DNA of 64,000 nt, taken from positions 17,963,217 to 18,027,216 of the forward strand of contig OZ020246.1 in the NCBI GenBank assembly GCA_963971285.1, written 5' to 3'. This stretch comes from Astropecten irregularis. Its lineage: Eukaryota > Echinodermata > Asteroidea > Paxillosida > Astropectinidae. A program made the position numbers and the translations under genes. The notes under the pieces are model-generated. The model had not been told where the DNA came from. It saw only the letters and a program-made list of their open reading frames with translations, and made no database searches. This document shows positions 28,401 to 40,534 of this stretch, piece by piece. How positions within the stretch are numbered: position 1 is the stretch's first letter; each line of letters begins with the position of its first letter.

Positions 28401-30202
28401 ACTGAGCCCTGTCCATTCTGTGATATATACATGTACTCCCATCTCTTGTTCTGTCTGCGTCAGACTGAGCCCTGTCCATTCTGTCATGCTATTCTCCCAT
28501 CTCTTGTTCTGTCTTGAATTTGTATCCTGAATTGTTTATTTGTTAGTGTTTATTATGTCTATTGTCTGTCATACTTACTTGACTTGTGATGTCATAAACT
28601 ACAATTGCCGCTGCTGCTCCTCTGTAATACATTGGCGCAAGACCTCGGTACTGTAAAAAAAAAAAATTTAATGAAAATACACAGTATAATGTAATTATAA
28701 CACAAGTTTTTAAATGGCGCCCTCTTTTGATAATGCATGCACTACAACTCTGGCTCAGTATGTGGCACGCAATATGTTGAAGTACAAATTTAAAAAAAAA
28801 TAACAAATCCATTAAAATCAAAAGAACTTTCTACTTGCTCAATTCAACTAAAAGAATGCAATTTACAATATTCTAAAATGAGAGTGAGCTAAGTCTAATT
28901 GCCACATGCAATCCTAAAGATGGCACCAATATACCACCCTTATTTGGTACAAAACACACGACCATATATCATTTGATCAACATTTTTGTTTTCTCACCTT
29001 TTCCTGGCCGGCAGTGTCCCATATTTGGAATTTGAATGCTTTTTCTCCTGATGTTATTGTTTTTGACATAAATGAAGCACTACACAAAAAAAGAAAAGAA
29101 AATACAAGTATACAAATTTAGTTATCAATGGCATAACAAGTCTACACCCTAATTATGACGTTTGACTAGTGGCCTTCCTAAACATAGTGTCCATCTGGCA
29201 TTCTCTGTACTCAAGCCAACTTGGCTACTAACGTACCATCCAACCCACCATACAGCTTCAGAGTCTTGCCGGCACCTACAAGCCTGCATCCATAGGCTCT
29301 AGGGGGCTGTATATTGTCACTATGTGGATAAAGATATGACCTTTGACCTACCCTATTGTTGGGGGAATGGAATCTTGGTAAGAGTCGCAAACAAACCGCT
29401 GTACAATGCTGGATTTTCCAACTCCAGAGTCCTGAAAAAAATACAACAAAAAATAGATTTAATTCACAAAAAGGGAGAATCCCATTTGAAATGTACGTAA
29501 CCTTTATAGCTCTTTTTATCCCCAGTCAAATCTGATGAAGGTTACTGGAAAGTTAATGACGAGTTCACAGGCACTGAACAGCCAAATAACTTGCTGTACT
29601 AAAGTGAGTAAGAGTTTGACTTTTTGAGTGTTTTTCACAGTGAAAACAGATTCCCAAAATTCGAAAACAAAACAAAAACTAGACAATTTACATAAAATAA
29701 CAGTTTCACTCAGAGAAGAATAAAGGAAATTCGGAGTGAGAGGAAATTGTTTTGAAATGGCGGAGGACAATTGTTAGCCTTTAATGTTACCCAGCTTCTA
29801 CACAAAGTTACCGGGTAGGCCTACTCACCTAAATTATGACTTCATCTGTCGGGTCTGGGTACGAGTAAACCAGAGAGGAGTAATGGCATAATGCACACTA
29901 ATGCCCATTCTTACCCATTAAGCACCTAGTAATTGTATCATTTACTTCAGCACTAGTTAGTTATAATTACATGGTTATTACTACTACTGTTCAGGCAACT
30001 TGATGTCTGGCAAGACTGACTAACTTAGTCTGACTCTGAGGCTGAGACTAGCATAGCTGCATAGAGCAACTTTGGATGTGTTGTCATTGGTTTTATTAAA
30101 AACTTATTATTAATTTTATACGTCTGGAGATAACTGGCTAGGCCTACATTGTCATTGTGTACTTACTCCCAGCAAGCAGAGTTTGACTTCTCGCATAGCC
30201 AT
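22475..30202 (-). CDS. Rab22/Rab31-like small GTPase
   Basis: Six minus-strand exons: 30202-30167, 29431-29352, 29079-28998, 28650-28579, 27018-26802 and 22578-22475. All junctions are GT-AG and in frame, giving 196 residues (human Rab22A 194). GTPase motifs are intact: P loop GDSGVGKSS, switch I PPTIGASFM, WDTAGQE, NKND and ETSAK. LAPMYYRGAAAAIVVYDIT and WIRELQQHGPDNIVIAIAGN place it in the Rab5/22 group, nearest Rab22A/Rab31. The protein ends GKKNGCC, a dicysteine geranylgeranylation signal. Family members act on early endosome and trans-Golgi traffic. The last intron (about 4.2 kb) contains an opposite-strand sulfotransferase-like gene, and intron 4 contains a minisatellite. I cannot separate Rab22 from Rab31, because that split is probably vertebrate-specific. 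Confidence 0.93.
22650..22765 (+). repeat. Second SINE family, truncated copy
   Basis: GTGAGGGTTGAGATGGCTTTG, GTATACTCCCCGTGGAGTTG and TTCATGAATGC parallel the body of the 16870-17240 SINE. The tRNA-like head is absent. It lies in the last Rab intron. Confidence 0.55.
23962..24901 (+). CDS. P-loop sulfotransferase-like protein nested in a Rab intron; frame break or 64-nt intron
   Basis: The frame opens at ATG 23962 (MSDPVKFIIWACPRTCSSAL) and after one frame change ends at TGA 24901. The N terminus has a sulfotransferase-type P loop (CPRTCSSALLK), and FLLRHPCKVFPSW resembles the 3'-phosphate-binding strand and helix. The second half (IFPPGKAYKEAYDLYQYVKE, PIIIDADDLVEDP) matches a family often labelled sulfotransferase-like or, misleadingly, branched-chain aminotransferase-like in marine invertebrates. 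Near 24391-24454 the frame shifts by one. It is restored either by a 64-nt GT-AG intron (GTAAAAATT to TTTGACCAG) or by a one-base indel in the TTTTT run near 24437-24441. It is otherwise intronless, so it may be a retrocopy. The substrate is unknown. It lies opposite-strand inside the last Rab intron. Confidence 0.75.
24994..24999 (+). terminator. Probable polyadenylation signal of the nested sulfotransferase-like gene
   Basis: AATAAA lies 93 bp after the stop codon, a normal distance for a short 3' UTR. Confidence 0.5.
26290..26540. repeat. Diverged copy of the AAAGGTAGTATCATACTT element
   Basis: GGATAAATACATTGTACACC, ATTTCAGCTTGAAATATTTTA and GGTATGTTTCTACCAGCACC align in order with the copies at 51108 and 58478. 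The end nearest 26290 is poorly preserved. Confidence 0.55.
27230..28514. repeat. 58-bp minisatellite, about 22 units
   Basis: The unit reads CTGAGCCCTGTCCATTCTGT, GATGTTATTCTCCCATCTCT, TGTTCTGTCTGCCTCAGA in order. Copies are mostly over 90% alike and some differ in length (TTGTGTCTTTCTG variants near 27510 and 28325). It fills most of intron 4 of the Rab gene. Because 58 is not a multiple of 3, the unit reads in all three frames and gives long but meaningless open frames. Confidence 0.95.
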
Positions 30203-32117
30203 CTTTGTGGTATTTTCACCTACCCTATGGCCATCATCGATCAAGCGTAAATAAATAACTCATTACGATTTCGTTTCAATAGAAAAACTTTTTAAGTTGT
30301 AGGCCCTACACTGCAAAACTTATCCCTAGTGAGTGGGTCTGAACTCCTCATACCAGATAGATATTTTCCAATGTATGAGAACTTGACGGCTTTGGTATCA
30401 GACTAATCAGAATTTCCTGGCCAACATTGAAATGCTGGCAATTTACAACGAATACTTCGGTACAAAATCAGTTGCGATTCTACACTTGACCCAATTAAAT
30501 TAAACTAAATTTTACGAATGCAATATGCCACCATAGGGATATTTTTCTTCTCATTTCATAATGGAACGATAGCAATTAAAATTTAATGAGATTTGTCGTA
30601 TTCTGGGGTTTGACACCATATGCACGTTGTAAAAAGCAAATTGCCTACAATGAATCATCGGCCGAGAGGGCAGTATTCATGGATAACGCCCCCAAGAAAG
30701 AATTAATTTGTAACTCAATAAAAATGTTGTCGTCTGCCGAAAGTAATACTCGCGAAAGTTACAACTAAAACATCACAAATTAAATATTGTACAATATACT
30801 GTTAATCTGTTCTGTTCTTTTTATCGAGGAACCCAAACAACTATATCATTTAATTCAGGTGAACTTCATTTGGACGTGAGATGATCTATTATTTTTGAAA
30901 ATCAGGCACTTGCCAATGGGTGCGGCAAAAAGAATGAAAAAGAAATGAATTACCGGTATAGAAATAATTATAGAAAGGATCAAAAGGAACAAAAGCAAAG
31001 TAATAAAGAAATAAAGAAATGATCAATTTGGAAATAAAACAAATAAACAAATAAACAAACACAAACCAACAGACAATTAATCCACTCAATTATACAAAAG
31101 TCAACAAAATCAAAATGTAATTTGTTAAGAACTCTTTTATTTTGCAAATACATGTATTATCATGTTTTTTTTCTCCAGGCCATCATTCCCAACTTACTCC
31201 AAAAATGAAATTATGATAGGAATTAAACTCCTACCCATGACCAAAACAATACTTTACCCCAGGCAGGTCTGAAAAGGCCCAAAATCTTGAATTAAACACA
31301 GATTTCTAAAGCAAATCACAGCAGTCTATATCTCTAATGCATTCTGTCCCATTTACTAAATCTTGGATACAGACTTAATCAAACCATACAGACCAATCAT
31401 ATACAGCTGATTTAGCATTAGTTTTGCTAATTAGCAGACAGTAGTGTTTGCTTACCAGCTAAGCGTCATATACATAGCACACTGCCTGTAACTTTCTGCT
31501 CTTTATGAAAATTGACTGAGCAACACTTTCTCCAATCAAGCAGCTCTATATGATCGCTGTTAGTGTATTTATATACACATTATACATCCACTGTGCATCA
31601 AGGGTTATCTGACTTGGCAGAAAGTAACTGCAGAATGTGCCTTCATATTTTGTTTCAATCAATTTTTACCTCCAAAAGAAGAAGGATCAGACATAAGAAT
31701 CCCATCTCACTGCAGTATACTTGAATGAGAAATGGGAAAGCTGCTTCCAAACATAATCTAAACACTTACTACATTTGGTTAAACAGCTTCACAGCAATGA
31801 AAACTTCATTACTAGTCCAACAATTTTAACTTCATCACATTTCTGCTCAATAGCTGGTTGCTATCTTATTAAAAATGACAAAACTAAGGAGGTCCTCAAA
31901 ATTGGATATCAGCCAATCCAATAAGATGACAACAGCATTTAAAACTTGAATTCACTGCCAATCAAAAGAAATTATAAAGGCAATCTAAGAAAATGATGTA
32001 CATGGGAGACATGAGTGGGAAATTATCCTAATTCAAAAGGACGTTCAACAAGGATCATTGCTATGTACAATAGGGTCATGCTTCTTTTTTAAATTGCGTG
32101 ACACTCTGTGTCAAAGG
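30203..32117. other. Upstream region of the Rab gene and 3' UTR of NDUFB9
   Basis: Both flanking genes are on the minus strand, so this holds the Rab promoter near 30203 and the NDUFB9 3' UTR. A TTTATT (AATAAA on the minus strand) near 31136 is a possible NDUFB9 polyadenylation signal. An imperfect GAAATAAAGAAAT / AAATAAACAAAT simple repeat lies at about 31000-31060. No coding exon is seen. Confidence 0.45.
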
Positions 32118-34819
32118 TCATGTGGATTGGGGTTTATCTCGGCTAGCTCCTTGACCAAGGAGTTGTTTCTCTTCTTCCACTAGCTGTTCCCACCTCTCCT
32201 TCTCCTTGGCCAGGCGCTTTTCCCTCCGAGCAAAGTAGGACGGGTAGAGGGCTTTCTCTGAAGGATGCCAGTAGTTCAGTACCTAGAGTTGAAGGTTCAA
32301 AAAAGAAACTCTCCAGTTGAATAGATTTCATTTCATATCAATTTTTTGGCAATAGTCACTGTAAAACTTGATTCAATTACTGTGCATTTTAAAATCAAGC
32401 TTCACACCTGGATTTTGCAGTATTTTTGATGGCTCTATATTAAATGCCATGCATTGCTGCAGAATTTTAACAGAGTTTTTTTTTTTTTTTGTGTGAAAAA
32501 ATCACAAGGCCCAAAACAGGCCACTCGAGGTGATGGCTAAAACGAGGAGAAAAGGGAACAAAGAAGAAATCATGGGGTAGAAAGACAACTATTGATGTTG
32601 CACTTAAATTGAGACAAATTGTAAGTGAAAGGGAGCAGGATGCAGGGAGTGAATTCCACAGCAAGGCGGTACGCGGGAAGAAACTGGATGAGTACAATGC
32701 TGCAGTTAGTTTTCTACCATGATATATGTTACATACAGTGGAACGCCACTATAACAAACACACTGGGATGCACAGAAATTGTTCGTTATTGTGGTCGTTC
32801 GTTATGGTGAACAGCATGCCTATGCCGTACATAGAAATTGGGAGCCAAGGATGATGTTCAGTATAGCCAAATGTTAATTTTAGCAGCATTCCATTGTTTA
32901 TACCGGCACTATCAAAAACTTTTAAGATGGCAAATAATTATGCTCTCTGAAATAAACAAAGCTATAAGTCCTCTACTTTATAGTGGCTTAAAGTCAAGTG
33001 AACTTACCCATTCAGGGGATGGGATATTTCTCTCATAACGTGTACCTCCTGGAGAATCAATAACTGTAATGACAAAATCAACCAATCCATCAATCAATCA
33101 ATCAAAATCAATAAATCAACTAATAAATCAATCAGTCAGTGGACCAATGATCAACTCCCAAACCCAATCACATAAGCTATCATGATATCTGAATCTGAAT
33201 CTGTTAAAGCTGACTGAACTTGGGCGCTAACTTTTCTTTTTATGACCGATTTAGCTGATTTTGAAGGACACAGTATGCACCATACATCAAAGGATCAAGA
33301 CAATGGACCTTTCCCATGAAATATACTACCAGGGGTAATTATACGCGCATGTGCAAATGCACCACTGGTTGGCAAGTATTGTTGCAGCTACATGCCGGCT
33401 GCATTGTATGTGGTACGTACGTGCGTAATGTAGCTGCAACTTCCGTGCCAGCCAGTGGTACATTTGTGCATGTGCGTATATAATTCGCATATTTCATGGG
33501 AAAGGTCCATTCTAATAGGGTGAAGTGTTTGCTAGCAACTTACATATATATGGTTGGGGGTGTTGTTTCTTCCAAAACTCCTCCTCTCCATCCTTGAGAA
33601 GACGAGCTGCCTTCTTCATGTCCGTCTCATCTTTGTGTTCATCAAAGCGAGCTCTTAGGAGAGTAACCTCATAGCGGAATGTGGGCCTGTCAGTTACAAT
33701 AAAAATTTAGAAAATTATATCAATGCATAATTCTTTCAACTGCATAATATAAAGAGAAAAATATGCATGCTAAAAAATAGCATGATGATATGATGATATG
33801 AGAAATGGAAGTTTTGTGCAAATTTTGTATGTTTGTGTAACTTTGAAGTTCATCAAGTAGGCCTAGTGCCCCAGACCACGTAGAACATTGAAATTCAGCT
33901 TGAGATTTGAATCTTGATGAAATAAAAAATGTATTTTTCCCCTACTTCTTTTCAGGGCTGTGATCTAAATGACGGTCATTCATTAAAAATTATGATGTTC
34001 AAATAACCACAAGGGAAACTGACTGAATTTTGAGGCATTGAAAAGTGAACAAAGAAAACATTTCTGGAGCAGAATATGAACCAGCGATCTCCAGTATGGT
34101 ATTCCTGGAGATTGCTGGTTTGAATCCCGCTCCAGTCAATTATTCTTTGTTCACTTTTCAATTACTTTAAATTATGATGAATTGAAATAATGAACAAATC
34201 AGTAAGTATACATTTGTGATAAATGTCATTCTTCTGATTAGCCAATTCTCGATACGTCATGCCGACCTTCTTTCTTACTGAGACATCTAAACGATAATAA
34301 CAATTACATGATTCATGAAACTAAGCAGACTACCGTTATAGCATGAGAGGACTCGCCTACCTCCTTAGACCCTAATGTCGATCGGTTATTTCAACAGGGG
34401 GCGCCCTTTGAAAAGGCGCATCCACTATACTCGATGTGTACGCGATGCCCCCTTTTATCACCCCATCACATGATGCATTGCTTTATTGTGGGATATCGCA
34501 ATCAGCAATGCCTAGTCTAAAACTAGTAAATGTTATTCTGGAGGTACGTCCTGCCAGAGGCAGGAAAATATCATTTGCAGGAAGAATGCCGGTGCCGGCA
34601 AAATATACCCTGCCGAAATAAAAACATATTCTTACTTCTTGTCCGAAAACTGGGATTTATTTACTTGCAAACCGGCATAGGCCTACCGTGCACAGTCAAA
34701 TGGTCAAATACACAAAATGGTACCGGCATTTACCTGTGAGTAATCCAGGATTCCAAGTGCCTCGCAGACTTTTTATACAATCTGAGAACTCGCTGTGCAT
34801 GCGTTAGCGAGCTAGCCAT
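32118..34819 (-). CDS. NDUFB9: NADH dehydrogenase [ubiquinone] 1 beta subcomplex subunit 9 (complex I B22, LYR family)
   Basis: Four minus-strand exons, 34819-34734, 33686-33544, 33063-33008 and 32282-32118 (TGA), join in frame to 149 residues (human 179). The start [20 protein letters not shown] carries the LYR-type motif (LRLYK). Then follow [49 protein letters not shown] and [19 protein letters not shown], all close to NDUFB9. It is an accessory subunit of mitochondrial complex I on the inner membrane and has no transmembrane helix. The C terminus is shorter than in mammals: after the coiled segment ([18 protein letters not shown]) it stops without the human WWYIVTRP tail. Introns contain two fold-back repeats. 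Confidence 0.95.
33303..33510. repeat. Fold-back MITE, about 208 bp
   Basis: It begins ATGGACCTTTCCCATGAAAT and ends ATTTCATGGGAAAGGTCCAT, which is perfectly complementary. The inner arms (GCGCATGTGCAAATG, CCACTGGTTGGCA, TTGCAGCTACAT) also pair. The centre contains GTACGTACGTGCGTA. It lies in intron 2 of NDUFB9. Confidence 0.9.
33998..34172. repeat. Fold-back pair of tRNA(Thr)-like repeats
   Basis: The left arm (TTGAAAAGTGAACAAAGAAA, ACCAGCGATCTCCAG) mirrors the right arm (CTGGAGATTGCTGGTTTGAA, TTCTTTGTTCACTTTTCAA), with only a short centre. AACCACAAGGGAAACTGACTG at the left is the inverted tail of the element. It lies in intron 1 of NDUFB9. Confidence 0.8.
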
Positions 34820-35117
34820 CTCCTCCACTGGGGCCTCCTATTTTCAAACGGCGCTAAAACACTGAAAATTCACCCTGAAACATGCACTCCAACTTCCAAC
34901 TTCTCAGGTTTATTCGCCGTGTCCAAAATTTTAGATTGCACAGCGCCCTCTTCCGTCAAGAATTGCTCTATATTTTCAAAGCTGGTACCCTGTCTTGTCA
35001 TCAGATTTTTCATTAATTTTTGCATTAATTTGTATGCAGTCGAAATTGCACGTACGTTACCCACGAAAGTGAAAACAAGAACCTTTCACGCCGCGAAAGA
35101 AGGACGTCTTCTTGCAG
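34820..35117. promoter_or_regulatory. NDUFB9 upstream region, possibly divergent promoter with a + strand 5' exon
   Basis: NDUFB9 starts at 34819 on the minus strand. On the plus strand a strong donor (CTTCTTGCAG then GTAAGTCTG) ends at 35116-35117 and could close a 5' UTR exon, perhaps of CCDC102A or of a non-coding transcript. The exon itself has no recognisable coding content. Confidence 0.35.
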
Positions 35118-35739
35118 GTAAGTCTGATTTTTCCCTTCTTATTATGCTGTCAAACCGTTGCAATACCACTACTTGGGTCATTTTTTCTCAAACATGTTGG
35201 GAGGAACAAGAAGGAAGTCTGAGCTTTCATGATATGTGCAGAGTTAATGCAAATGGTCGATGTGTTTTCGTCTATTTAAGCAAATTGCAGGGGAAACTGC
35301 ACAATGTGAATGTCAATGTACACAAACTGTGTAGGCCTAGGCCCTCCCCCAAGTGTGAGTTCAGCAGGGGAGAGTTGTCGACCTAAGAATAGCCTGCCCT
35401 CCCTGGCCTAGGCTATGGAAAATGCTAGCTATTATAACAATAATTATTGTACATGTACCTTGCCTAGGCAAGTTTACCTTCGCGCTTTTTGTTTAAAGCA
35501 GTTTAGGTTATATTTCTTGTAGGCCCTAAAACAAAATACGTCATCCACTTCATTTACAGACAGCTTGAGCCTTGTCACTGCTTGTGACATGGTAAAGCTA
35601 TCATTTTTGGGTGCATCATATCAGCATAGCCATACTTTTTTGTTTTAGTGGGTTGTCATTTCATGAATTTGTGAAATCAAGTCTTTTTTCAGGGGCGTGT
35701 CATTAAATTAGCACTGTACGAATGTGATATTTAACCTTG

Positions 35740-35825
35740 TTAAAGTAATAATATTGAAGAGGACACCACAAACGTATATTTAGGTAAGTCTCTTTATAAA
35801 AAGTTGTTTTATTCTCTTTATAGGT
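35740..35825. repeat. Dispersed repeat copy (inverted relative to 13640-13706)
   Basis: GAAGAGGACACCACAAACGT, ATATTTAGGTAAGTCTC and AAAAAGTTGTTTTATTC are the reverse complement of 13640-13706 with few differences. Confidence 0.6.
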
Positions 35826-37399
35826 ATTGAACCTGTTAGTGAACCCTTACCGTTCTTTGAGTGTATGCATTAGTCTTAGAATTTAACAGAATTCACTGAA
35901 AAGTGAATTTTGTTGTGGAACTTGGCTTCTAATTTTCTATAAATGTGAATATGGTGCCCTTGGCCTTGTAAATTTTTCATTTGTTCTATATTTTATGAAT
36001 TTTCTTTTTAATTTCTAATTTTGTTACAAGTCTTTGTTATAGTTTCATTCAAATTATAATTCCTTACTTGAACTATTAGCCTTAAGAAATGAAGTTTGAA
36101 TGGCATCATGATGCCAACTCACAGAGCAAAAGAAAATGTGTTTTTAAAATACACCGGTGTGGCGGTGTACTATTATACACACAAGAGCACAGGATGGAAA
36201 AATAATCTGCCTTTTATTATAAAGGGGTTAACACGCACCAGACCTTACCCTATGCTGACGAGTCTGTGCTATGCTCACAAAACCACAATGACTTGATTCA
36301 GAATTGAGGAAATGTCAATTCATGGCCAGGGCTCAAAATATCCACATGACCGTGGACCGAGTCTAGTGATTTCAGTGTCGGTCTAGTAAAGTGTGTACCA
36401 ACCAAACTAGTCCGGCCGTCAGTGATTTTATTTTCCTTGTACCAAAAAATGGTTCTTAAATTGATGATTTTTGACGCAATATTGCATACAATTACGGTTT
36501 CCATATATGTTATACAACTGAATGCCACATCATGTCTAGTGAAAAAGTTCAGGTCTAGTAAAATGCTTCAGTTACTAGACCTGCTGTCCAGTTTTTTTCT
36601 CACGAATTTCGAGTCCTGATGGCAAAGTTCATGTACTTTTCTGTTTCCAAAACTCGAACAAGCAGCAGAACAGTACTTGTTAGGAAAACTTGAATCTTTT
36701 GTGCCACCATAAAGTCAGCAACTACCGGTAATCATTGCATACTGTCACAGTCATATTAGTGTATGACTATATCACGGATGAATGACTTCTTAAGTGGCTA
36801 ACCAGATATTGAATTTTTTTTAAATAATGGACGCAATGTGTGTGTGCTTATGGAAGTCCTAGCTTTGTATTATACGTTACCCGTGTGGAACCATCTACAG
36901 GTCACCAGTTCAATTGTTGGCTATGCATCAGTGCTTTCCTAGCTGTATGGGCTTGGGTAGTCGTCCATTTACTAAAAAGTTGGAACAAACCACCAACAGA
37001 ATCAAAGATATAGCCCAAGTTTAGTCTAAGCTGATGGCAAAAAATGTTACTTTATTTAGATGTTGAATTATTATCTTGACAGGATAGAAAAAGTTATGAT
37101 AATAATAATAGGCCTATGCTTTCATTTGATACCATGGGCAAAAATGGAGATTTGTAGCATACATGTGTACATGTATGTGAAAACATTCTAATTTGTATTC
37201 AATTTGATTAAGTTAAGTGCAGCAGCAGCATCATCGAAGGCCATTCCAACTTCACCATATAACAGCCCATATTGTAAAATCATTCCTAGCAATTCAAATG
37301 CATACATGTATTATGTAGTGTACCTGTAATTTACACCAAACTGACAATGATTGTTTTCGGGCCAAGAAATCTTCCAATTTGTTCTCCTTTCATTGACTT

Positions 37400-37560
37400 A
37401 AAATCAATGGCTTCTGGTTAGTAATTGACTGATATTTAGGAAATTCAACACAGGGCTGGATTGTTTAGGTGGTAGAAAGGCAGTACTTTTTAAAAACCCA
37501 AAGGTGGAGGTAGCAGGTTTGAATCCCGCTTCAGTCAACTTTCTTTGTTCTCCTTTGAAA
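37400..37560 (+). repeat. tRNA(Thr)-like repeat, diverged copy
   Basis: GGGCTGGATTGTTTAGGTGG, then the B-box region GCAGGTTTGAATCCCGCTTC, then AGTCAACTTTCTTTGTTC follow the order of the element, with mutations in both promoter boxes. Confidence 0.7.
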
Positions 37561-40534
37561 AGAAATTGAGAATTGAATTTAGAATTTATATTACTCATTT
37601 ACTCTTGCCTGTATTCATAATGTTTATGTCTGTAAAATCAAGGGGAAGCATAATTGACTCATTGAAAATTCAACCTACTACATGTATTTCACTTGTACTA
37701 GTTCATCTTTTAACATACAGAGCTGTATTTGGGCCAATCCTTGCCCAAAGCAGCTTGAAGATTAACTGTCATTCACCTTTACACTACTGTCTGGATTAAG
37801 TAACTAATCCACTTAATCCTGATAGCCTTTGTGGTGTAGGAATGCATTCCTACAAAGGTTTTATTTGGAGCAGTCAAATTCAGCCATGCTTCTGTTTTCA
37901 ATCTGATTAAGTCTAGATAGGATTTAGGTGTAAATCCCTTTCTTGCTGTGGCTGGGCATTTAAGCTATTGCCATACATTATTCAGTGTTTACCCAATGCA
38001 CTCTTTTCGTTTACAAACATTTTTTTTCCTATAAAATTGTAGTGCTATATTGAAAGGGCAAGCCCTATATGGGCAGTTTCATAGAGCTGTTTAAGCTCAT
38101 TATTATGTGCTTAATGATCTAAATTAATTCCATGTTACTGCTTACCATATTTACACATGATGTACATGTAGTACAAAAAAATTAACTCACCAACACTGAC
38201 CGCTTCAAATCTGTGACGCAACAATGCAAAATTGCACATGGAAGCAAACTATTACAAATATGCAATACGGTAGGCAATTTATTTCTGCTTAGAACAGAGG
38301 AGTATTGCTCAATGCTCATCAATAATCAGCCCATGAAGTTGGGTCCTTTGTATTTGCTATTTGGTTCATGCCATTTATCCATTGCAAAGGAAGAAAATCC
38401 ACATGTCATTGAGACCATTTTAAAGAGGCAGTTTCAGAGGCATTAGACTGGGCCAAGACAGTTCACAGTATCTGGTTACTCTCATCAAATCCTAGACTTG
38501 TTTGTGGCGTGAGTCTCATGAAACAAAATTGAAAGATCGTTTGTTTGCCTTTGAAGGTCCTGGAATAAATTGTGATGCATCACGGACAGTATTTAAGTAC
38601 AGGTCTGCATACAAATATTCTGACTGCAATCATGCAATGGTCTACTGTACTACGAAAAAAGATTCGGGAAATTTTCCATTTCACCCATTAGAACAATTTC
38701 ATTAAAGGTTTCCCTAAACCTATAAACAAATGGGCATTCAAACAATTGATGTTAATTATTATTGCCACAGAAATTCATGTAGTCAGTGGAAATCAATTAC
38801 AATTCTTTTAACTTGGATTTGAAAAGCTTTTGTGAAGAATTTTGTTTTTATTACAGATTATGTGTAGATCTCTTTACTACCCAAATTTGCTTGCTATGTT
38901 GGATCTACATGTATTTTGGAATTCATCTCATACTATGTTCTTTTTTTTATTAACATAAAACGTCACCATTGGCCAAAGTAAAACGTGTTCAAACTGAACC
39001 TTCATACATGTAAATTATTAATCCTTTTTGTAAATTAGGTAGTTTTTTTTCTTTTTGGGGAAAGCAGCTATCTTATTTTTCAGCATAATTATGATAAAGG
39101 GATGCATAAAAAGCTTCATAACAAAGTGTGCATAAGTCATTAGTATGCAACCAAATATTGCTGTCAATTTGAAAACTATTGAATGTCATGAAACCAAATA
39201 TTTCAATGGGCGTATCTGTAATACAGTCTAGCACTCCATATTAGACAAAAGTTTGCAGTTTCAGAAATAAGAGACAGTTAGATATATTCCATTTTGTTTG
39301 TCTGATAATATAATGCGATACACATGATGTGGCAGATGGATTGGCACTTAGTCATACCATCCAAGCCATGGAGGGATCTTATTTCACACTTTATCAATCA
39401 TAAAGAAATAAAACGCCTCTGATGCAGTCATTGTACATGTACATGTACCTGTATTAGTAGTACCTATACAAATATTTATTTATTTCTGTATCTCAAGGTT
39501 AATGCGTACTAAGGATGTCCCATCAGAAATTCTTGAGTGAATTTTCATGCTTGATCACTTGAATCTGGTTGCTTCATCAAATGAAATCATTATCGTGTCT
39601 TTGTCATCATATCTATCTTTGATGATCATGATAAATAGGCCCTAGATACATGTACATGTAGCTCTCTTACAATGTAAACAGGTCCAATGAAGTGGGTTTT
39701 GTTTTAGTTTTTCATTCATCATGTGGATTCTCTGGAAGATTCAGGAAAGAGCTTTCAAGTTGCCTGTAAAAATTGCCTCTGACATTGTCCCAATGGGTCT
39801 CAAACAACATTCATGATTTTTAGGGTTTTTTACTCACTAGTGGACCTGGTGGAGATTTATATTTTTCAAGCAGAAAGTCACTGGTCCCATTTACTGTATG
39901 GTGAAGTACTTGTATACTATTCTTGCAAGGAACTTGCCACTGTTTTGCCACACAACCAACACTTCACTAAATGGTTTGCTGTAGTATCCAATTTTGTTCT
40001 GTTATCATTGCAAATAGGATTGATGAATGAATTAATCTAATTGGATAAAAAAAAAACATGCAAGCTCCGTTGAATTTACCGTTAAGCCAATGAACATTTT
40101 GCAGTAACCAGTTACATATATACATGTACCTATTTGAATTTATTATTCACAAAAATCTAAACGGCATCTATGTCCAGTTCGTGTACCGGCCAACAAATGT
40201 CGGAAATTAAGGAAAAAATGTGTCAGTGAATATACAGTGTATTTAGTCATCACTCCGCGTTGTATTTCAAATTTAATTACAACGGCCTGAAACAGATTTT
40301 CTTAACACACTTGGGTAATTGCGGCTGTGCACAGGATTGTTATCCTATCGCACGTGTATGAGTCGCTGTGTTTCTGTGCTTTAATTCTTCCCTCTATTCT
40401 GTCTCACAGAGCTGAGTCATCACATGTCCAGTTTCTCCCTCCACGCACTGTGCGTGAAAGCCCCACAGTCCAGCATATATATAACATCATTGTCTGCATG
40501 AGTGGTTGCATAAACTGACATTGTATACAATAGC

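Noticed and set aside
27157-28517. Long open frames (up to 247 codons) on the + strand
   Set aside because: They translate the 58-bp minisatellite, which lies in an intron of the minus-strand Rab gene. The unit length rotates through all frames.
34870-35386. Open frames on both strands upstream of NDUFB9 (64 and 155 codons)
   Set aside because: Neither matches a family I know. They overlap each other and the presumed NDUFB9 promoter. The + strand donor at 35117 is kept only as a possible 5' UTR boundary.
36298-36619. Overlapping open frames on both strands near 36.3-36.6 kb
   Set aside because: There are no splice partners and no recognisable motif, and lengths are as expected by chance in this composition.
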